NCBI GenBank assembly: GCA_964400735.1
Contig: CAYNVQ010000006.1
Span: 1-64,000, forward strand
Origin: CAYNVQ01 sp964400735
GTDB lineage: Bacteria > Acidobacteriota > Aminicenantia > Aminicenantales > Aminicenantaceae
Reading direction: 5' to 3'
DNA: 64,000 nucleotides
Shown: one piece after another, positions 42,399 to 51,493 of the stretch
Numbering within the stretch: the stretch's first letter is position 1
How the letters are laid out: each line of letters begins with the position of its first letter
Translations under genes and position numbers: made by a program
Notes under the pieces: generated by a model
Databases searched by the model: none
What the model saw: only the letters and a program-made list of their open reading frames with translations
What the model was told of the DNA's origin: nothing

Positions 42399-44627
42399 AT
42401 GATTGAAAAGTCTATCCTCCATTACAAAATCTTCGAGAAGATCGGGGAAGGCGGGATGGGCGTGGTGTACAAGGCGGAGGATACGAAGCTCAAGAGGATT
42501 GTCGCACTCAAATTCCTCCCGGCAGAATTTGCTCGAGATTCAGAACGAATAACGCGTTTCATTCAGGAAGCCCAAGCCGCTGCTGCACTGGACCATCCCA
42601 ATATCTGTACTGTATTCGAAATCAATGAAGCGGAAGGTCAGGTCTTCATCTCTATGGCCTTCGTCAGAGGAAAGAGCTTGAAGCAAAGGATGGCTTCAGG
42701 TCCCCTGGAATTAGATGAGTGTTTGAACATCGCCGTCCAGGTGGCTGAAGGCCTGCAGGCGGCGCATGAACAAGGGATTGTCCATCGGGACATCAAGCCT
42801 GGCAATATCATGCTTACGGAAAAAGGTCAGGCGAAGATCATGGATTTTGGATTGGCAAAGTTGGAATGGGGGGTGGACCTGACAAAAACAGCGACGATCT
42901 TGGGAACAGTGGCCTACATGTCACCTGAGCAGATACGCGGTGAAAGGACCGATCGCCGCACCGACATCTGGTCCTTAGGGTGTGTTTTCTACGAAATGCT
43001 TACCGGAAAGCGGGCTTTCCATGGCGGAGCGGAGATGGCAACTTTGTATGTCATTTTGAATGAGAAGCCAGAAGCACTATCCTTTCTCAAGCCCGATGTC
43101 CCAGATTTTGTTGAGAAAGCCGTTATGAGAGCTTTACAGAAGGATGTGAACAAGAGGTATCAAGATATCGGGGATTTTATTCGAGATTTAAAGAAGACTT
43201 CTCCCGCCACAGCTATAACTGCGCCAAAAGCAAAATCGATTGTAGTGCTTCCTTTTGAAAACATAAGCCCGGAGAAGGAAAATGAATATTTCAGCGACGG
43301 GCTGACGGAAGAGATCATTGCCGACCTTTCCCAGATAAAAAAAATTCAGGTCATCTCGCGGACATCCGCTATGCAACTCAAAAACACGGATAAGAATATC
43401 AAGACGATCGGTCGAGAGTTGAATGTGCAGTATGTGCTTGAAGGAAGTGTGCGGAAGCATAAAAATGACCTTCGGATCACGGCTCAGCTGATCGATGCGG
43501 ATAGCGATATGCATCTTTGGGCGGAAAAGTACAGAGGATCATTGGATGATATTTTTGACATTCAAGAAAAGGTTTCTCGGTCAATCGTGGAAGCCCTAAA
43601 ATTGAAGCTTTCTCCAGAAGAACACGAGAAGATAGCCGAGCGGCCGATTGCAGATGTTAAAGCCTTTGAATGTTATTTACAAGCCCGGCAGGAGATATGG
43701 CGGTTCACAGAGGAAGGCCTCGAGCGTGCCCTGCAGCTTCTCAAAAACGGATTGAAAATCGTGGGTGAGAATGAGCTCCTCTATGCTGCTATGGGAACCG
43801 CTTACTGGCTGTATGTCAATGCTGGAATCAAGCCTGGCGAACAATATATTAAAAAGACGGAGGAATGTTTTGAAAAGATTTTTCAATTGTCTCCCGATTC
43901 TCCTCATGGATACTTCTTAAAAGGAGTGGTGCATGTTCACCAGGGAAGTATGCAACAAGCGGTGAGGGATTTGAAGCGTGCTCTCGATATCGAGCCTAAC
44001 AATGCAGACATTTTGCTACAGCTTTGCCGTGTCTATTCAAGCTGCGGAAAAACCACCGCAGCCGCCCCCTTGGTGGATAAGCTCTTGGAGATAGATCCGC
44101 TCAACACGATTACCTACAGTTTGCCTGGATATCTGGATGTTTTGGAGGGACGATTTGATAAAGCTCCCGAGTCTTACCGGAAAATGTACCAGATGGATTC
44201 CCAAAATCCGGTCTCCATTTGGTTTTATGCGTGGGCGCTGATCTTCGCCAAACGGAATGAGGAAGCCTTTACTCTTATCGATGAACTGGAAAAAAAAGCT
44301 TCAGGCACTGTTTATGCCACACTGGGTTTGTTCTTTAAATATGCCTTGCAGAGAAAAAAGCTAAAGGCTGAGCAGATTGTCGGGCCGGAATTGGAGAAGG
44401 CGGCGCGAGGTGTTGAGTATTTGTCCAGAGATATGGCCCACGGCTATGCCTTGATTGGTGAGAAAGAGAAAGCCTTGGATTGGCTGGAGAATGCTGTTGA
44501 TCGAGGTTTTATCGCTTACCCTTTTCTGAATGAATTGGATCCTTTTCTCGGAAATATACGACGCGAAAAGCGTTTTAATACATTGATCCAAAGAGTCAAA
44601 AACGAATGGGAAAATTTTGAAGTTTGA
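42399..44627 (+). CDS. Ser/Thr protein kinase with TolB-N-like and TPR domains
   Basis: A 742-residue protein. The kinase domain (about 9-265) has the Gly loop GEGGMG (16-21), Lys38, HRDIKPGN with catalytic Asp131, and DFG Asp149, so it should be active. It is followed by a TolB-N/FlgO-like domain (about 284-400: IVVLPFENISPEKENEYFSD, GRELNVQYVLEGSVRK, LWAEKYRGSLDDIFDIQEKV) of the sort seen with CadC- and adenylate-cyclase-type proteins. Seven or eight TPR-like units (about 415-740) follow. No transmembrane helix is seen between kinase and sensor, unlike PknB, so it is probably cytoplasmic. The start is ATG 42399. No phosphatase or obvious target is adjacent. Confidence 0.88.
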   Translation: MIEKSILHYKIFEKIGEGGMGVVYKAEDTKLKRIVALKFLPAEFARDSERITRFIQEAQAAAALDHPNICTVFEINEAEGQVFISMAFVRGKSLKQRMASGPLELDECLNIAVQVAEGLQAAHEQGIVHRDIKPGNIMLTEKGQAKIMDFGLAKLEWGVDLTKTATILGTVAYMSPEQIRGERTDRRTDIWSLGCVFYEMLTGKRAFHGGAEMATLYVILNEKPEALSFLKPDVPDFVEKAVMRALQKDVNKRYQDIGDFIRDLKKTSPATAITAPKAKSIVVLPFENISPEKENEYFSDGLTEEIIADLSQIKKIQVISRTSAMQLKNTDKNIKTIGRELNVQYVLEGSVRKHKNDLRITAQLIDADSDMHLWAEKYRGSLDDIFDIQEKVSRSIVEALKLKLSPEEHEKIAERPIADVKAFECYLQARQEIWRFTEEGLERALQLLKNGLKIVGENELLYAAMGTAYWLYVNAGIKPGEQYIKKTEECFEKIFQLSPDSPHGYFLKGVVHVHQGSMQQAVRDLKRALDIEPNNADILLQLCRVYSSCGKTTAAAPLVDKLLEIDPLNTITYSLPGYLDVLEGRFDKAPESYRKMYQMDSQNPVSIWFYAWALIFAKRNEEAFTLIDELEKKASGTVYATLGLFFKYALQRKKLKAEQIVGPELEKAARGVEYLSRDMAHGYALIGEKEKALDWLENAVDRGFIAYPFLNELDPFLGNIRREKRFNTLIQRVKNEWENFEV

Positions 44628-44683
44628 GTGCTTGAATTTGCATTTGATGAAAATTTTCACTATATAATAAAGTCGAAAAGGAG

Positions 44684-44836
44684 ATGGCTGTGAAAAAAGC
44701 GAAGAAATCGAAAGATGCGGAAAAAGGGATGATCCTGGCGCAGATAAAAATGACCCCTGAAGAGAGATTGTCACTATCCCGGAAAATCAAGGGAGAGAAG
44801 TATGGAAAGAGACTTCCCGATGTCCGCGATTTTTAA
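44684..44836 (+). CDS. Small basic protein, candidate antitoxin/partner of the nucleotidyltransferase
   Basis: A 50-residue protein (MAVKKAKKSKDAEKGMIL, then KMTPEERLSLSRKIKGEKYG and ending RLPDVRDF) directly after AAAAGGAG. TATAAT at 44663-44668 is a likely -10 box. It ends 19 bases before the nucleotidyltransferase-like gene. The small, charged protein followed by an NTase-fold protein has the layout of AbiEi/AbiEii- or MNT/HEPN-type toxin-antitoxin pairs, but I do not recognise this antitoxin and it is shorter than AbiEi. Confidence 0.5.
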   Translation: MAVKKAKKSKDAEKGMILAQIKMTPEERLSLSRKIKGEKYGKRLPDVRDF

Positions 44837-44855
44837 TGATTAAAGAGGGAATAAT

Positions 44856-45338
44856 ATGAAATCATCTTATTTTTCGTCCGATGTTCAAGAATTTATCAGA
44901 ATGCTTTCCAATCATGACGTCCGTTACCTTATCGTGGGCGGAGAGGCTGTTATCTACCACGGCCATGCGAGGCTCACCAAGGATTTCGATTTTTTTTATG
45001 AACCGACGGAAAAGAATGCTAAAAAATTGTATGAGGCATTGGATGACTACTGGGCCGGTGAGATTCCTGGCCTGAAGTCATTCGAAGGGCTCCTCCTTAT
45101 CGGGGCCACCGTCCAGTTTGGTGACAATCCCAACATGATTGTCCTTTATAATTCCCTGGCCAACGTTTCCTTCCAGCAAGCATGGGAATCGAAAGTCGAA
45201 GAGAGCATCCGGATAAGAGGGAAAAAATATCCGCTCTACTATATCGGTTTGGAAGAACTCATCAAGAACAAAAAGGCGCTCAAAAGAGATGTAGATAAGG
45301 AAGACCTCAAGTATCTCCAAGAACTAGCGAAAAAATAG
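44856..45338 (+). CDS. Nucleotidyltransferase-fold protein (AbiEii/DUF6036-like)
   Basis: A 160-residue protein with the pol-beta-type nucleotidyltransferase signature VGGEAVIYHGHARLTKDFDF: a Gly-Gly pair followed by Asp43 and Asp45 as metal ligands. It resembles the AbiEii/DUF6036 group, whose members include toxins that add nucleotides to tRNA or proteins. The C-terminus (LIKNKKALKRDVDKEDLKYL) is the usual helix. It is encoded 19 bases after a 50-residue basic protein, suggesting a two-gene toxin-antitoxin unit; the alternative is a housekeeping or resistance nucleotidyltransferase. Shine-Dalgarno AAAGAGGGA precedes the ATG. Confidence 0.75.
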   Translation: MKSSYFSSDVQEFIRMLSNHDVRYLIVGGEAVIYHGHARLTKDFDFFYEPTEKNAKKLYEALDDYWAGEIPGLKSFEGLLLIGATVQFGDNPNMIVLYNSLANVSFQQAWESKVEESIRIRGKKYPLYYIGLEELIKNKKALKRDVDKEDLKYLQELAKK

Positions 45339-45565
45339 CCCGTTCTCCCTTTTCTCCTTAATTTCTTATCTATGGAGGGGTAGCTTTTCTTCCGTTCAAA
45401 ACGATTTTAGAACTTCGACCGTCAAGGAGAATATCGAAGAAGGATATCATCGCTCTCCTTCCGGCTTTTTCACCGCGTATCGAATTTTGATAGATTCCAT
45501 CCATCGCCCAAGTGTGAATTTCATTCGTATGGTGTGCTATAATTTAACCAGACGTTGGCATTCGG

Positions 45566-47596
45566 ATGAAAATTATGTCGATTTCTTCGATGAGCCTTTT
45601 TCTTTCCAGGAGGGCGGTCGTTGGCCGGCTTTTTGTATTCATCCTGTCTTTTTCTTTTGGTTTACAGCTCGGCTATTCCCAGGGGGCGTCAATCCGGACC
45701 GTATGCCTTAAAGTCGTGGCCGATGAAGAATTCAGGCAGGATGAGAATTGGCGTTTCATGATCAAAAGCCACCTGGCGAATGCCTCTCAAGTGTTCGAGC
45801 AGAACTTCGGCATCCGGTTCGAGGCCGTTGGGATCGAGTCGTGGACATCGGATAATTCCCTGAATTCAATGGTCGAGCTGCTGAACAACCTGAGAAAGAA
45901 AATCCCCCTGGAAGCTTGCGATGCTGTCCTGGGATTCAGCGATCAATCCCGCTTGGGATACGGACTGGGAGGAGTGGCTTCCTATTTAAAAGGATATGTC
46001 CTGGTGAGAAAAATGCAGCCAGAGGCTTTGATGGATAGAATGCTCCTGCATGAGCTCGGCCATCTTTTTGGAGCTATCGACCTGAACCAGGCAGGCTCGA
46101 TCATGAGCCGGAAAAATCCGGGCCCTGAATTCGATGATTTTTCACGCCAGATCATCCGTGTGAATAAGGACAGAAGTTTCGACATCTATGGATTCCCTCT
46201 TGCCGGTGATAAGCTCGATGAGGCCACTTCCATCTATAAAGAAAGACAAAATCAGAACCGGGGAGAAGTGGAAATCAATATCCTGCTGGCATCCATTTAT
46301 CTAGAGAAAGAAGAGTATGAAGCGATGGCCGAAGAATGCCTGGAAGCTCTGAGGTTGAATCCTACGCTGCCTGATGCCTATCATCATCTGGGGATCGCCT
46401 ACAGAAGAAAAGGAGAACTGGATCTGGCTATCGAACAATACCGGAAGATGCTCCAGTTTCAGCCCGACCTTCCCGAGGTTCATTATAATCTTGGGATTGC
46501 CTACATGAAGAAGGAAGAATACGGCGAAGCGATAGAAGAATACCAAAAAGCTATCGAACTCAATCCTTTTTATGCCAAGGCTTACGGGAATCTCGGATAT
46601 GTCTATCTCCAGCAGGGATTGACCGATCAGGCGATTGCCGAATGCGAGAAGGCCCTGGAGCTGTATCCTCGATTGGCTGAGGCTTTATCGACCAAGGGGT
46701 CGGCTTTTATCTTGAAGGAAAACTATACAGAGGCCGCTGCGTTCACTCGCAGAGCGTTGGAGATCGATCCCGCTCTGCCGGGCGCCCACAACAACCTGGG
46801 GACCATCTACATGGAACAGGGCATGCGCGATCGAGCGGTCGAGGAGTTCCTGAAATCTTTAGAATTGGACTCCGGATACACGCAGGCCCATTATAATCTG
46901 GGGCGGGTCTATTTGCTGGAGGGAAGGATAGAGGAGGCCATCGAAAAATTCAAAGAGGCGGTTCGCCTCAGGCCGCGTTATTTAAAGGCCCTCTCCAATC
47001 TTGGGTCGGCTTATTTGAAAGCGGGCATGATCGACAAGGCAATCGAAGAGTGCCAGAGGGTGCTGGATATCGATCCTGGATATTCTGTGGCTTATGCCAA
47101 TCTGGGTTACGCCTATTTGAAAAAGGAGATGCTGGATAAAGCCAAAGAGGCCGCCCAGAGAGCCAGCTCGCTTGATCCTGCTCTTCCTCAGCCCCATAAC
47201 ATCATGGGAATTCTGCTCGAGGCCGAAGGTGAATTCGACGAAGCCGGGCAGGAATATAAGATCGCTTTAGATTTGGACCCCGATTATCTGGAGGCCCATC
47301 TCAACCTGGCTAACCTCCATTTCAAGAAGGGAGAAAACCCGAGGGCCTTGATCCATTATAAAGAGGTGCTCAGGATCGATCCCCTTCATGCCCAGGCCCA
47401 CAACAACCTGGCTGTGATCTATTATTACCAAGAGAATTACAAAAAATCCTGGGAACATCTCCAAAAGGCAGAAGCGGCCGGTCTCGCTGTCCATCCCGAC
47501 TTCAAAAAGGAATTGCTAAAAAAGATTAAAAAAGGGACGTTTCTTTTTTTGCTTCGGATATCCGACAAAATAATAGATAATAATTTAGTTTTTTAG
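45566..47596 (+). CDS. Secreted metzincin-like protease fused to a 12-unit TPR array
   Basis: A 676-residue exported protein with a signal peptide (about 1-38). A compact N-terminal domain carries HELGHLFGAID (about 167-177) followed by SIMS. This is the metzincin pattern HExxHxxGxxD with a Met-turn, so it should bind zinc. Twelve TPR units follow (about 225-650), for example PDAYHHLGIAYRRKGELDLA and PGAHNNLGTIYMEQGMRDRA. Having a protease head on a TPR array is unusual; the array may dock substrates or partners. The last 25 residues (GTFLFLLRISDKIIDNNLVF) are encoded by a GGGACGTTT-type repeat remnant, so the original stop was probably near 47,530. There is no strong ribosome-binding site at ATG 45566; ATG 45575 is also possible. 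The 45339-45565 gap holds nothing else. Confidence 0.78.
   Translation: MKIMSISSMSLFLSRRAVVGRLFVFILSFSFGLQLGYSQGASIRTVCLKVVADEEFRQDENWRFMIKSHLANASQVFEQNFGIRFEAVGIESWTSDNSLNSMVELLNNLRKKIPLEACDAVLGFSDQSRLGYGLGGVASYLKGYVLVRKMQPEALMDRMLLHELGHLFGAIDLNQAGSIMSRKNPGPEFDDFSRQIIRVNKDRSFDIYGFPLAGDKLDEATSIYKERQNQNRGEVEINILLASIYLEKEEYEAMAEECLEALRLNPTLPDAYHHLGIAYRRKGELDLAIEQYRKMLQFQPDLPEVHYNLGIAYMKKEEYGEAIEEYQKAIELNPFYAKAYGNLGYVYLQQGLTDQAIAECEKALELYPRLAEALSTKGSAFILKENYTEAAAFTRRALEIDPALPGAHNNLGTIYMEQGMRDRAVEEFLKSLELDSGYTQAHYNLGRVYLLEGRIEEAIEKFKEAVRLRPRYLKALSNLGSAYLKAGMIDKAIEECQRVLDIDPGYSVAYANLGYAYLKKEMLDKAKEAAQRASSLDPALPQPHNIMGILLEAEGEFDEAGQEYKIALDLDPDYLEAHLNLANLHFKKGENPRALIHYKEVLRIDPLHAQAHNNLAVIYYYQENYKKSWEHLQKAEAAGLAVHPDFKKELLKKIKKGTFLFLLRISDKIIDNNLVF
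47534..47551. repeat. GGGACGTTTC-T-tract repeat remnants (also 48313-48332 and 63321-63340)
   Basis: GGGACGTTTCTTTTTTTG occurs inside the end of the metzincin-TPR gene. Near-copies lie 30 bases after the stop of the small barrel gene and 12 bases after the second propeller gene. All lie at gene ends and share the GGGACGTT core of the large palindromes, so they look like degraded copies of that family. Confidence 0.5.
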
Positions 47597-47827
47597 AAGC
47601 GCGGGATTATTATGATTCCTTATTTTTTTTGATTTCGATGCCGGAAAATCAGTAAATGGGATAAAATGGGGAAGGAAAGGTAAATATTTCAAACTGGCCA
47701 TCGAGGTCGCAAACATTGATTATAGATGATCGAAAAAGATTATGGGCGGACAACAAGGCAAAAACGGAAGAAAGATGAACCTTTATTTTGAGAAAAACGT
47801 ATAAAACTAGTGAGAGGGATTTGTATC

Positions 47828-48283
47828 ATGAAAAAGACATTTTTGGCGGTGATCATAGGTATTTTGTTCCTTTGTGCCGTGTCCTCGGCTCAGGATCATG
47901 GATTCGGATTGGGTATCATCGTGGGCGAACCCACAGGTGTCAGTCTTAAGACCTGGACAGGGAGCCGGACAGGCCTCGATTTCGCTGTCGCCTGGTCGTT
48001 CGGCCGCAACGATGCTTTACACATTCATGTCGATTATTTATTCCACAATTTCAGCCTTTTTGATGTCGAAAAGGGAGACCTTGTCCTTTATTATGGGGTA
48101 GGAGGCAGGGTTAAAGCAGAAGAAAAAGCCCGAGTTGGAGTCCGCATCCCGATCGGCATAAGCTACTTTTTTAAAAAAGATCCAATTGAGATCTTTTTCG
48201 AGCTCGGCCCCATCCTCGATTTGGCCCCCAGCACCGAGTTTACTGTGACCGGCGGCATCGGCATCCGCTACTTTTTTGATTGA
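47828..48283 (+). CDS. Small outer-membrane beta-barrel protein
   Basis: A 151-residue exported protein with a signal peptide (about 1-21, ending SSAQD). The mature part alternates polar and hydrophobic residues with Gly/aromatic turns, as in an eight-stranded barrel, and ends in the Phe-rich strand GGIGIRYFFD. The segment IIVGEPTGVSLKTWTGSRTG is typical of small OmpA/DUF3996-like barrels. The start is ATG 47828 after GAGAGGGAT. An earlier start at 47810 has no ribosome-binding site and precedes the signal. The 47597-47827 gap upstream holds no gene. Confidence 0.7.
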   Translation: MKKTFLAVIIGILFLCAVSSAQDHGFGLGIIVGEPTGVSLKTWTGSRTGLDFAVAWSFGRNDALHIHVDYLFHNFSLFDVEKGDLVLYYGVGGRVKAEEKARVGVRIPIGISYFFKKDPIEIFFELGPILDLAPSTEFTVTGGIGIRYFFD

Positions 48284-48431
48284 AATAAGGTCATCCTTTC
48301 TTTGAAATATGGGGGACGTTTTTCTTTTTTTCTCTTTTTTGCCTACTTTAGTTCTTGAATTTTAGCCTTTCTTATTACTTCTATTAATAAATCCGCCACG
48401 TTTCATTGATTTTGTTCTTTTCTTCGATAAC

Positions 48432-48460
48432 TTGACAGAATCATTCAACTGCCGTAACGT
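48432..48460 (+). promoter_or_regulatory. Conserved promoter/regulatory motif of sensor-kinase module 1
   Basis: TTGACA (48432-48437) is followed after exactly 17 bases by TAACGT (48455-48460), with CAACTGCC between. The same TTGACAGAATC start, spacing and TAACGTT end are found at 58101-58129, ahead of the second kinase. Similar TTCC-TGAC-type sequences precede the other module genes. Start distance is about 62 bases. Confidence 0.6.
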
Positions 48461-48522
48461 TTAAGTGTAGGTAGGATGATGGTTTAGGTGAGGGAACAGT
48501 ATCCCCTTTTCTGTGAAGAAGT

Positions 48523-50670
48523 ATGCTTGATAATCTTATAATCGCCGTCAAAAGGCAAAAAAAGCTGATCATCATTTTCCTGCTCACCATTTTTCTCCCT
48601 TCCATTGCGCTCAGTATTTTTGGAATAAGGGCCATAAGGAATGACAGATTCAGATTGGTTCAACAGCTGGAAGACGAGCACAAAAGGGCAGCCACCTTCT
48701 TGAAGAATCAGATTGACTCCCGGTTCGAGGATGTCGGAATCAAACTGCAGAATCTGGTACAGAATACAGCTTTCGGGCAAAAAAATTACGCCCTTATCAA
48801 AGAGGCACTCAACAATCAGTCTCAAAATGATCCGCTCATCGAACTCGTTTTTCTGGCCTATAAGAATGAGGAGCCGTTGTTTCCTCTTTTTCTGCCAATT
48901 TCTCCAATTAGAGCGTCTCCAGTCTTATCTCCTCCGGGCAGCGCCCTGAGAGAGAGGCTGGAAAGGGCCCAGAGAATGGAATTCGGCCAGAAGAATTTCT
49001 CTGAAGCAGCGACCCTGTATGAGCAGATTCTCTCCCGCTCTGAAGACAAAGACATCCAGGCACAAATGCTCAACAATATGGCCCGATGTTACACGAAGTT
49101 GGAAAATTATGACAAGGCCATCCGCTGCTATTCACGAATCTGTGAGGAGTATCCTCAGTGTATGACCTCTTCTTCATTACCCTTGGACCTGATAGCCAAG
49201 ATTCAGATTGTCAAATGCTACAGAAGCATGGGGGCTTACGATATCTTCTTAACATCCGCTCTAGATTTATACAGGAAGCTTCTCCAGAGGAAGTGGTGTC
49301 TGGACGCCGACCAATTCAATACCTATGCTTTAATGGTCGAAAAGGATCTTTCGGACCTTTTATCGATGGAAGAAAGAAAATCGGACAACGATGGCTACTA
49401 TCAAGAATTTGCGGAACTGAAAGAACTCCATCGCCAATTGGATGAGCAGTGGGAGGTGGTCAGAAATGTAAAAAACTCTATCCTACCCGAGCTCCAGGGA
49501 AGATTTACTCTGAATCCCGCTTATCCCTTCGCTCCTATCCGTCATTCAAAGACTATAGGCCAAAAAAATTACCTTGTTGTTGCCTCAGCTGTCCCTCAAA
49601 ATGAAAATGAGGAGTTTATCGGCTTGCTCGGTGTCAAAATCGATGACCGGCATCTTCTCGACAGCGAAATTATCAGCATATTGGGTGATTTCCCCTTTTC
49701 ACAAGAAGCGTCTTTATCCGTTTCCACTCTTTCAGGGAGAACTCTTTTAGAATATGGGAATCATTCTTATCATGATCCTAGCGCAACAACTTATTTCAAC
49801 GAAAGCTTCCCTCCCTGGAGAGTAGATTTTTTTCCGGCTGATAATGGAGGTTTAGGTGTCCTGAACCTGAGAAAAAGTTTCTATTTCTGGACTATTCTGA
49901 CTGTCCTGGTCCTCCTCACCTTTGGAGCTGTGCTCGTGGTCAGGACCGTCGCTCACGAGATGGAAGTCCTCAGGGTCAAGTCGGATTTTGTCTCCTCGGT
50001 TTCCCATGAGTTTCAAACTCCCATAACAGCCATTAAAGCTTCGATAGAGAGACTTCAGCAGGGAAAAGTCAGGACTCCTGAAAAAAGGGAGGAGTATTAT
50101 TCGATCATATCCAAAGATGCCGATAAATTGGGCAGCCTGGTGCGGAACATTCTGGATTATTCTAAAGTCGACGCTGGACGCAAACAGTATTTCTTCCATG
50201 AAACAGATTTGGCTCAACTGGTCAAGGAAGAAATCATGAACTTTGAAAGAGACAAAATTTTCGCCAGGATTAAGATCGAAACCCAGATATCACCGGGTGT
50301 TCCAGTTATCGATGTAGACAAAGAAGCTTTTTCTTTAGCCTTCAATAATCTTTTGGAAAATGCTGTTAAATTTTCCCCTGGTCAAAAAAAGGTCTATGTG
50401 GAGGTCCGAGAGGAGGCAGAAAGTGTCAGGGTGGATGTCAGGGACAAAGGCTCGGGCATTACCTCCAGCGAAACGGATAAAATTTTCGATAAATTTTATC
50501 AGGGAAAAAATGCAGCCCGGCAGTCCTTTAGAGGGACAGGTCTTGGATTGACATTGGTCAAGCATGTGATGGAAGCCCATGGGGGAAAGGTTCTAGTAGA
50601 AAGCGAAATTGGAAAGGGGAGCACATTTTCACTTATCTTTCCCCAAAAACATAGAGGGAGTAAGCCTTGA
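48523..50670 (+). CDS. Sensor histidine kinase with TPR-like periplasmic sensor (module 1)
   Basis: A 715-residue inner-membrane kinase. TM1 lies at about 13-35 and TM2 at about 452-474. The roughly 415 residues between them face the periplasm and include a TPR-like segment (about 145-260: RMEFGQKNFSEAATLYEQIL, then MARCYTKLENYDKAIRCYSR). The cytoplasmic part has HisKA with His495 (VSHEFQTP) and an HATPase with ENAVKFSP, DKGSGI and GTGLGLTLVK. No HAMP domain is visible. The partner regulator overlaps its stop as TGATG. The homologous kinase at 58190 shares about the same length, TM positions and motifs. The likely signal is a protein or polymer bound by the TPR part. Confidence 0.9.
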   Translation: MLDNLIIAVKRQKKLIIIFLLTIFLPSIALSIFGIRAIRNDRFRLVQQLEDEHKRAATFLKNQIDSRFEDVGIKLQNLVQNTAFGQKNYALIKEALNNQSQNDPLIELVFLAYKNEEPLFPLFLPISPIRASPVLSPPGSALRERLERAQRMEFGQKNFSEAATLYEQILSRSEDKDIQAQMLNNMARCYTKLENYDKAIRCYSRICEEYPQCMTSSSLPLDLIAKIQIVKCYRSMGAYDIFLTSALDLYRKLLQRKWCLDADQFNTYALMVEKDLSDLLSMEERKSDNDGYYQEFAELKELHRQLDEQWEVVRNVKNSILPELQGRFTLNPAYPFAPIRHSKTIGQKNYLVVASAVPQNENEEFIGLLGVKIDDRHLLDSEIISILGDFPFSQEASLSVSTLSGRTLLEYGNHSYHDPSATTYFNESFPPWRVDFFPADNGGLGVLNLRKSFYFWTILTVLVLLTFGAVLVVRTVAHEMEVLRVKSDFVSSVSHEFQTPITAIKASIERLQQGKVRTPEKREEYYSIISKDADKLGSLVRNILDYSKVDAGRKQYFFHETDLAQLVKEEIMNFERDKIFARIKIETQISPGVPVIDVDKEAFSLAFNNLLENAVKFSPGQKKVYVEVREEAESVRVDVRDKGSGITSSETDKIFDKFYQGKNAARQSFRGTGLGLTLVKHVMEAHGGKVLVESEIGKGSTFSLIFPQKHRGSKP

Positions 50671-51365
50671 TGAGAATAAGGGTGCTCATTGTAGAGGATG
50701 ATCAGGGTATCCTATTAAACCTCAAGGACGAATTCGAATCCTATGGGTGCACGGTTTTTTCAGCCGAAGATGGAAACGAGGGGCTGACCTTGGCAAGGGA
50801 AAAAAGGCCGGATCTGATCATATTGGACCTGATGCTTCCCGGCAAGGATGGCTATGAGGTGTGCCGAGAGTTGAGGAGCGAGGGCAGCAAGACGCCCATC
50901 ATCATGCTGACGGCCAAGACTCAAGAGATCGATAAGGTGCTGGGCTTGGAGCTGGGAGCCGACGACTATGTGACCAAGCCTTTCAGCCTCAGGGAGCTCA
51001 TGGCAAGGGTGAAAGCGGTGTTGAGAAGAACAGGAGAGCGGACAGAGGATCAAAAGGCCCTCGATACCTACAGCTTTGGCCGGATTGAGCTGGACTTTAA
51101 AAGATATGAGGCCAAAAAAAAGGGGAAAAAATTAAAGCTCACTCCTTTACAATTCCATATGCTAAGACTTCTCATTCAGAACAAGGGAGAAGTCCTTTCC
51201 AGAAATGAGCTGCTCGATGAAATCTGGGGAAAGGACAATGTTTGGATTTCGCACCGTACCATAGATAGCCATATGGCCAATATCCGAAGGAAGATAGAGG
51301 CCGATCCTGCCAACCCCAAACACATCCTCAGCATTAGAGGGGTGGGGTATAAGTTTGTGGATTGA
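50670..51365 (+). CDS. OmpR-family response regulator (module 1)
   Basis: A 231-residue regulator. The receiver (about 3-115) has Asp10/Asp11, phosphoacceptor Asp53 (LIILDLMLPG) and Lys103 (YVTKPFS). The C-terminal winged helix (about 135-231) has LTPLQFHMLRLL, the recognition region and RGVGYKFVD. It is translationally coupled to the kinase gene (TGATG), so the two form one operon. It should bind direct repeats near its target promoters, perhaps the TTCC-containing sequences listed upstream of the module genes. Start ATG 50670; a TTG three bases earlier is unlikely. Confidence 0.95.
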   Translation: MRIRVLIVEDDQGILLNLKDEFESYGCTVFSAEDGNEGLTLAREKRPDLIILDLMLPGKDGYEVCRELRSEGSKTPIIMLTAKTQEIDKVLGLELGADDYVTKPFSLRELMARVKAVLRRTGERTEDQKALDTYSFGRIELDFKRYEAKKKGKKLKLTPLQFHMLRLLIQNKGEVLSRNELLDEIWGKDNVWISHRTIDSHMANIRRKIEADPANPKHILSIRGVGYKFVD

Positions 51366-51396
51366 CGGCTTGTGCGCGTAAAATGCAGTGTATTTG

Positions 51397-51412
51397 CACA
51401 TTTCCTGAACAC
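51397..51412 (+). promoter_or_regulatory. TTCC-TGAAC motif upstream of propeller gene 1
   Basis: CACATTTCCTGAACAC lies about 85 bases before the start codon. It resembles CATACTTCCTTGACAC (61095-61110) ahead of the second propeller gene and CACACTTCCTTAACG (58113-58128) ahead of the second kinase. TATATT at 51432 could be a -10 box. Confidence 0.45.
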
Positions 51413-51493
51413 ATATGCCCTTCGATAGACATATATTAAATTGTGGGAGAAAGAAAGAGCTTAAATAGCATAAGACAGGTGAGAAAATTGGAC

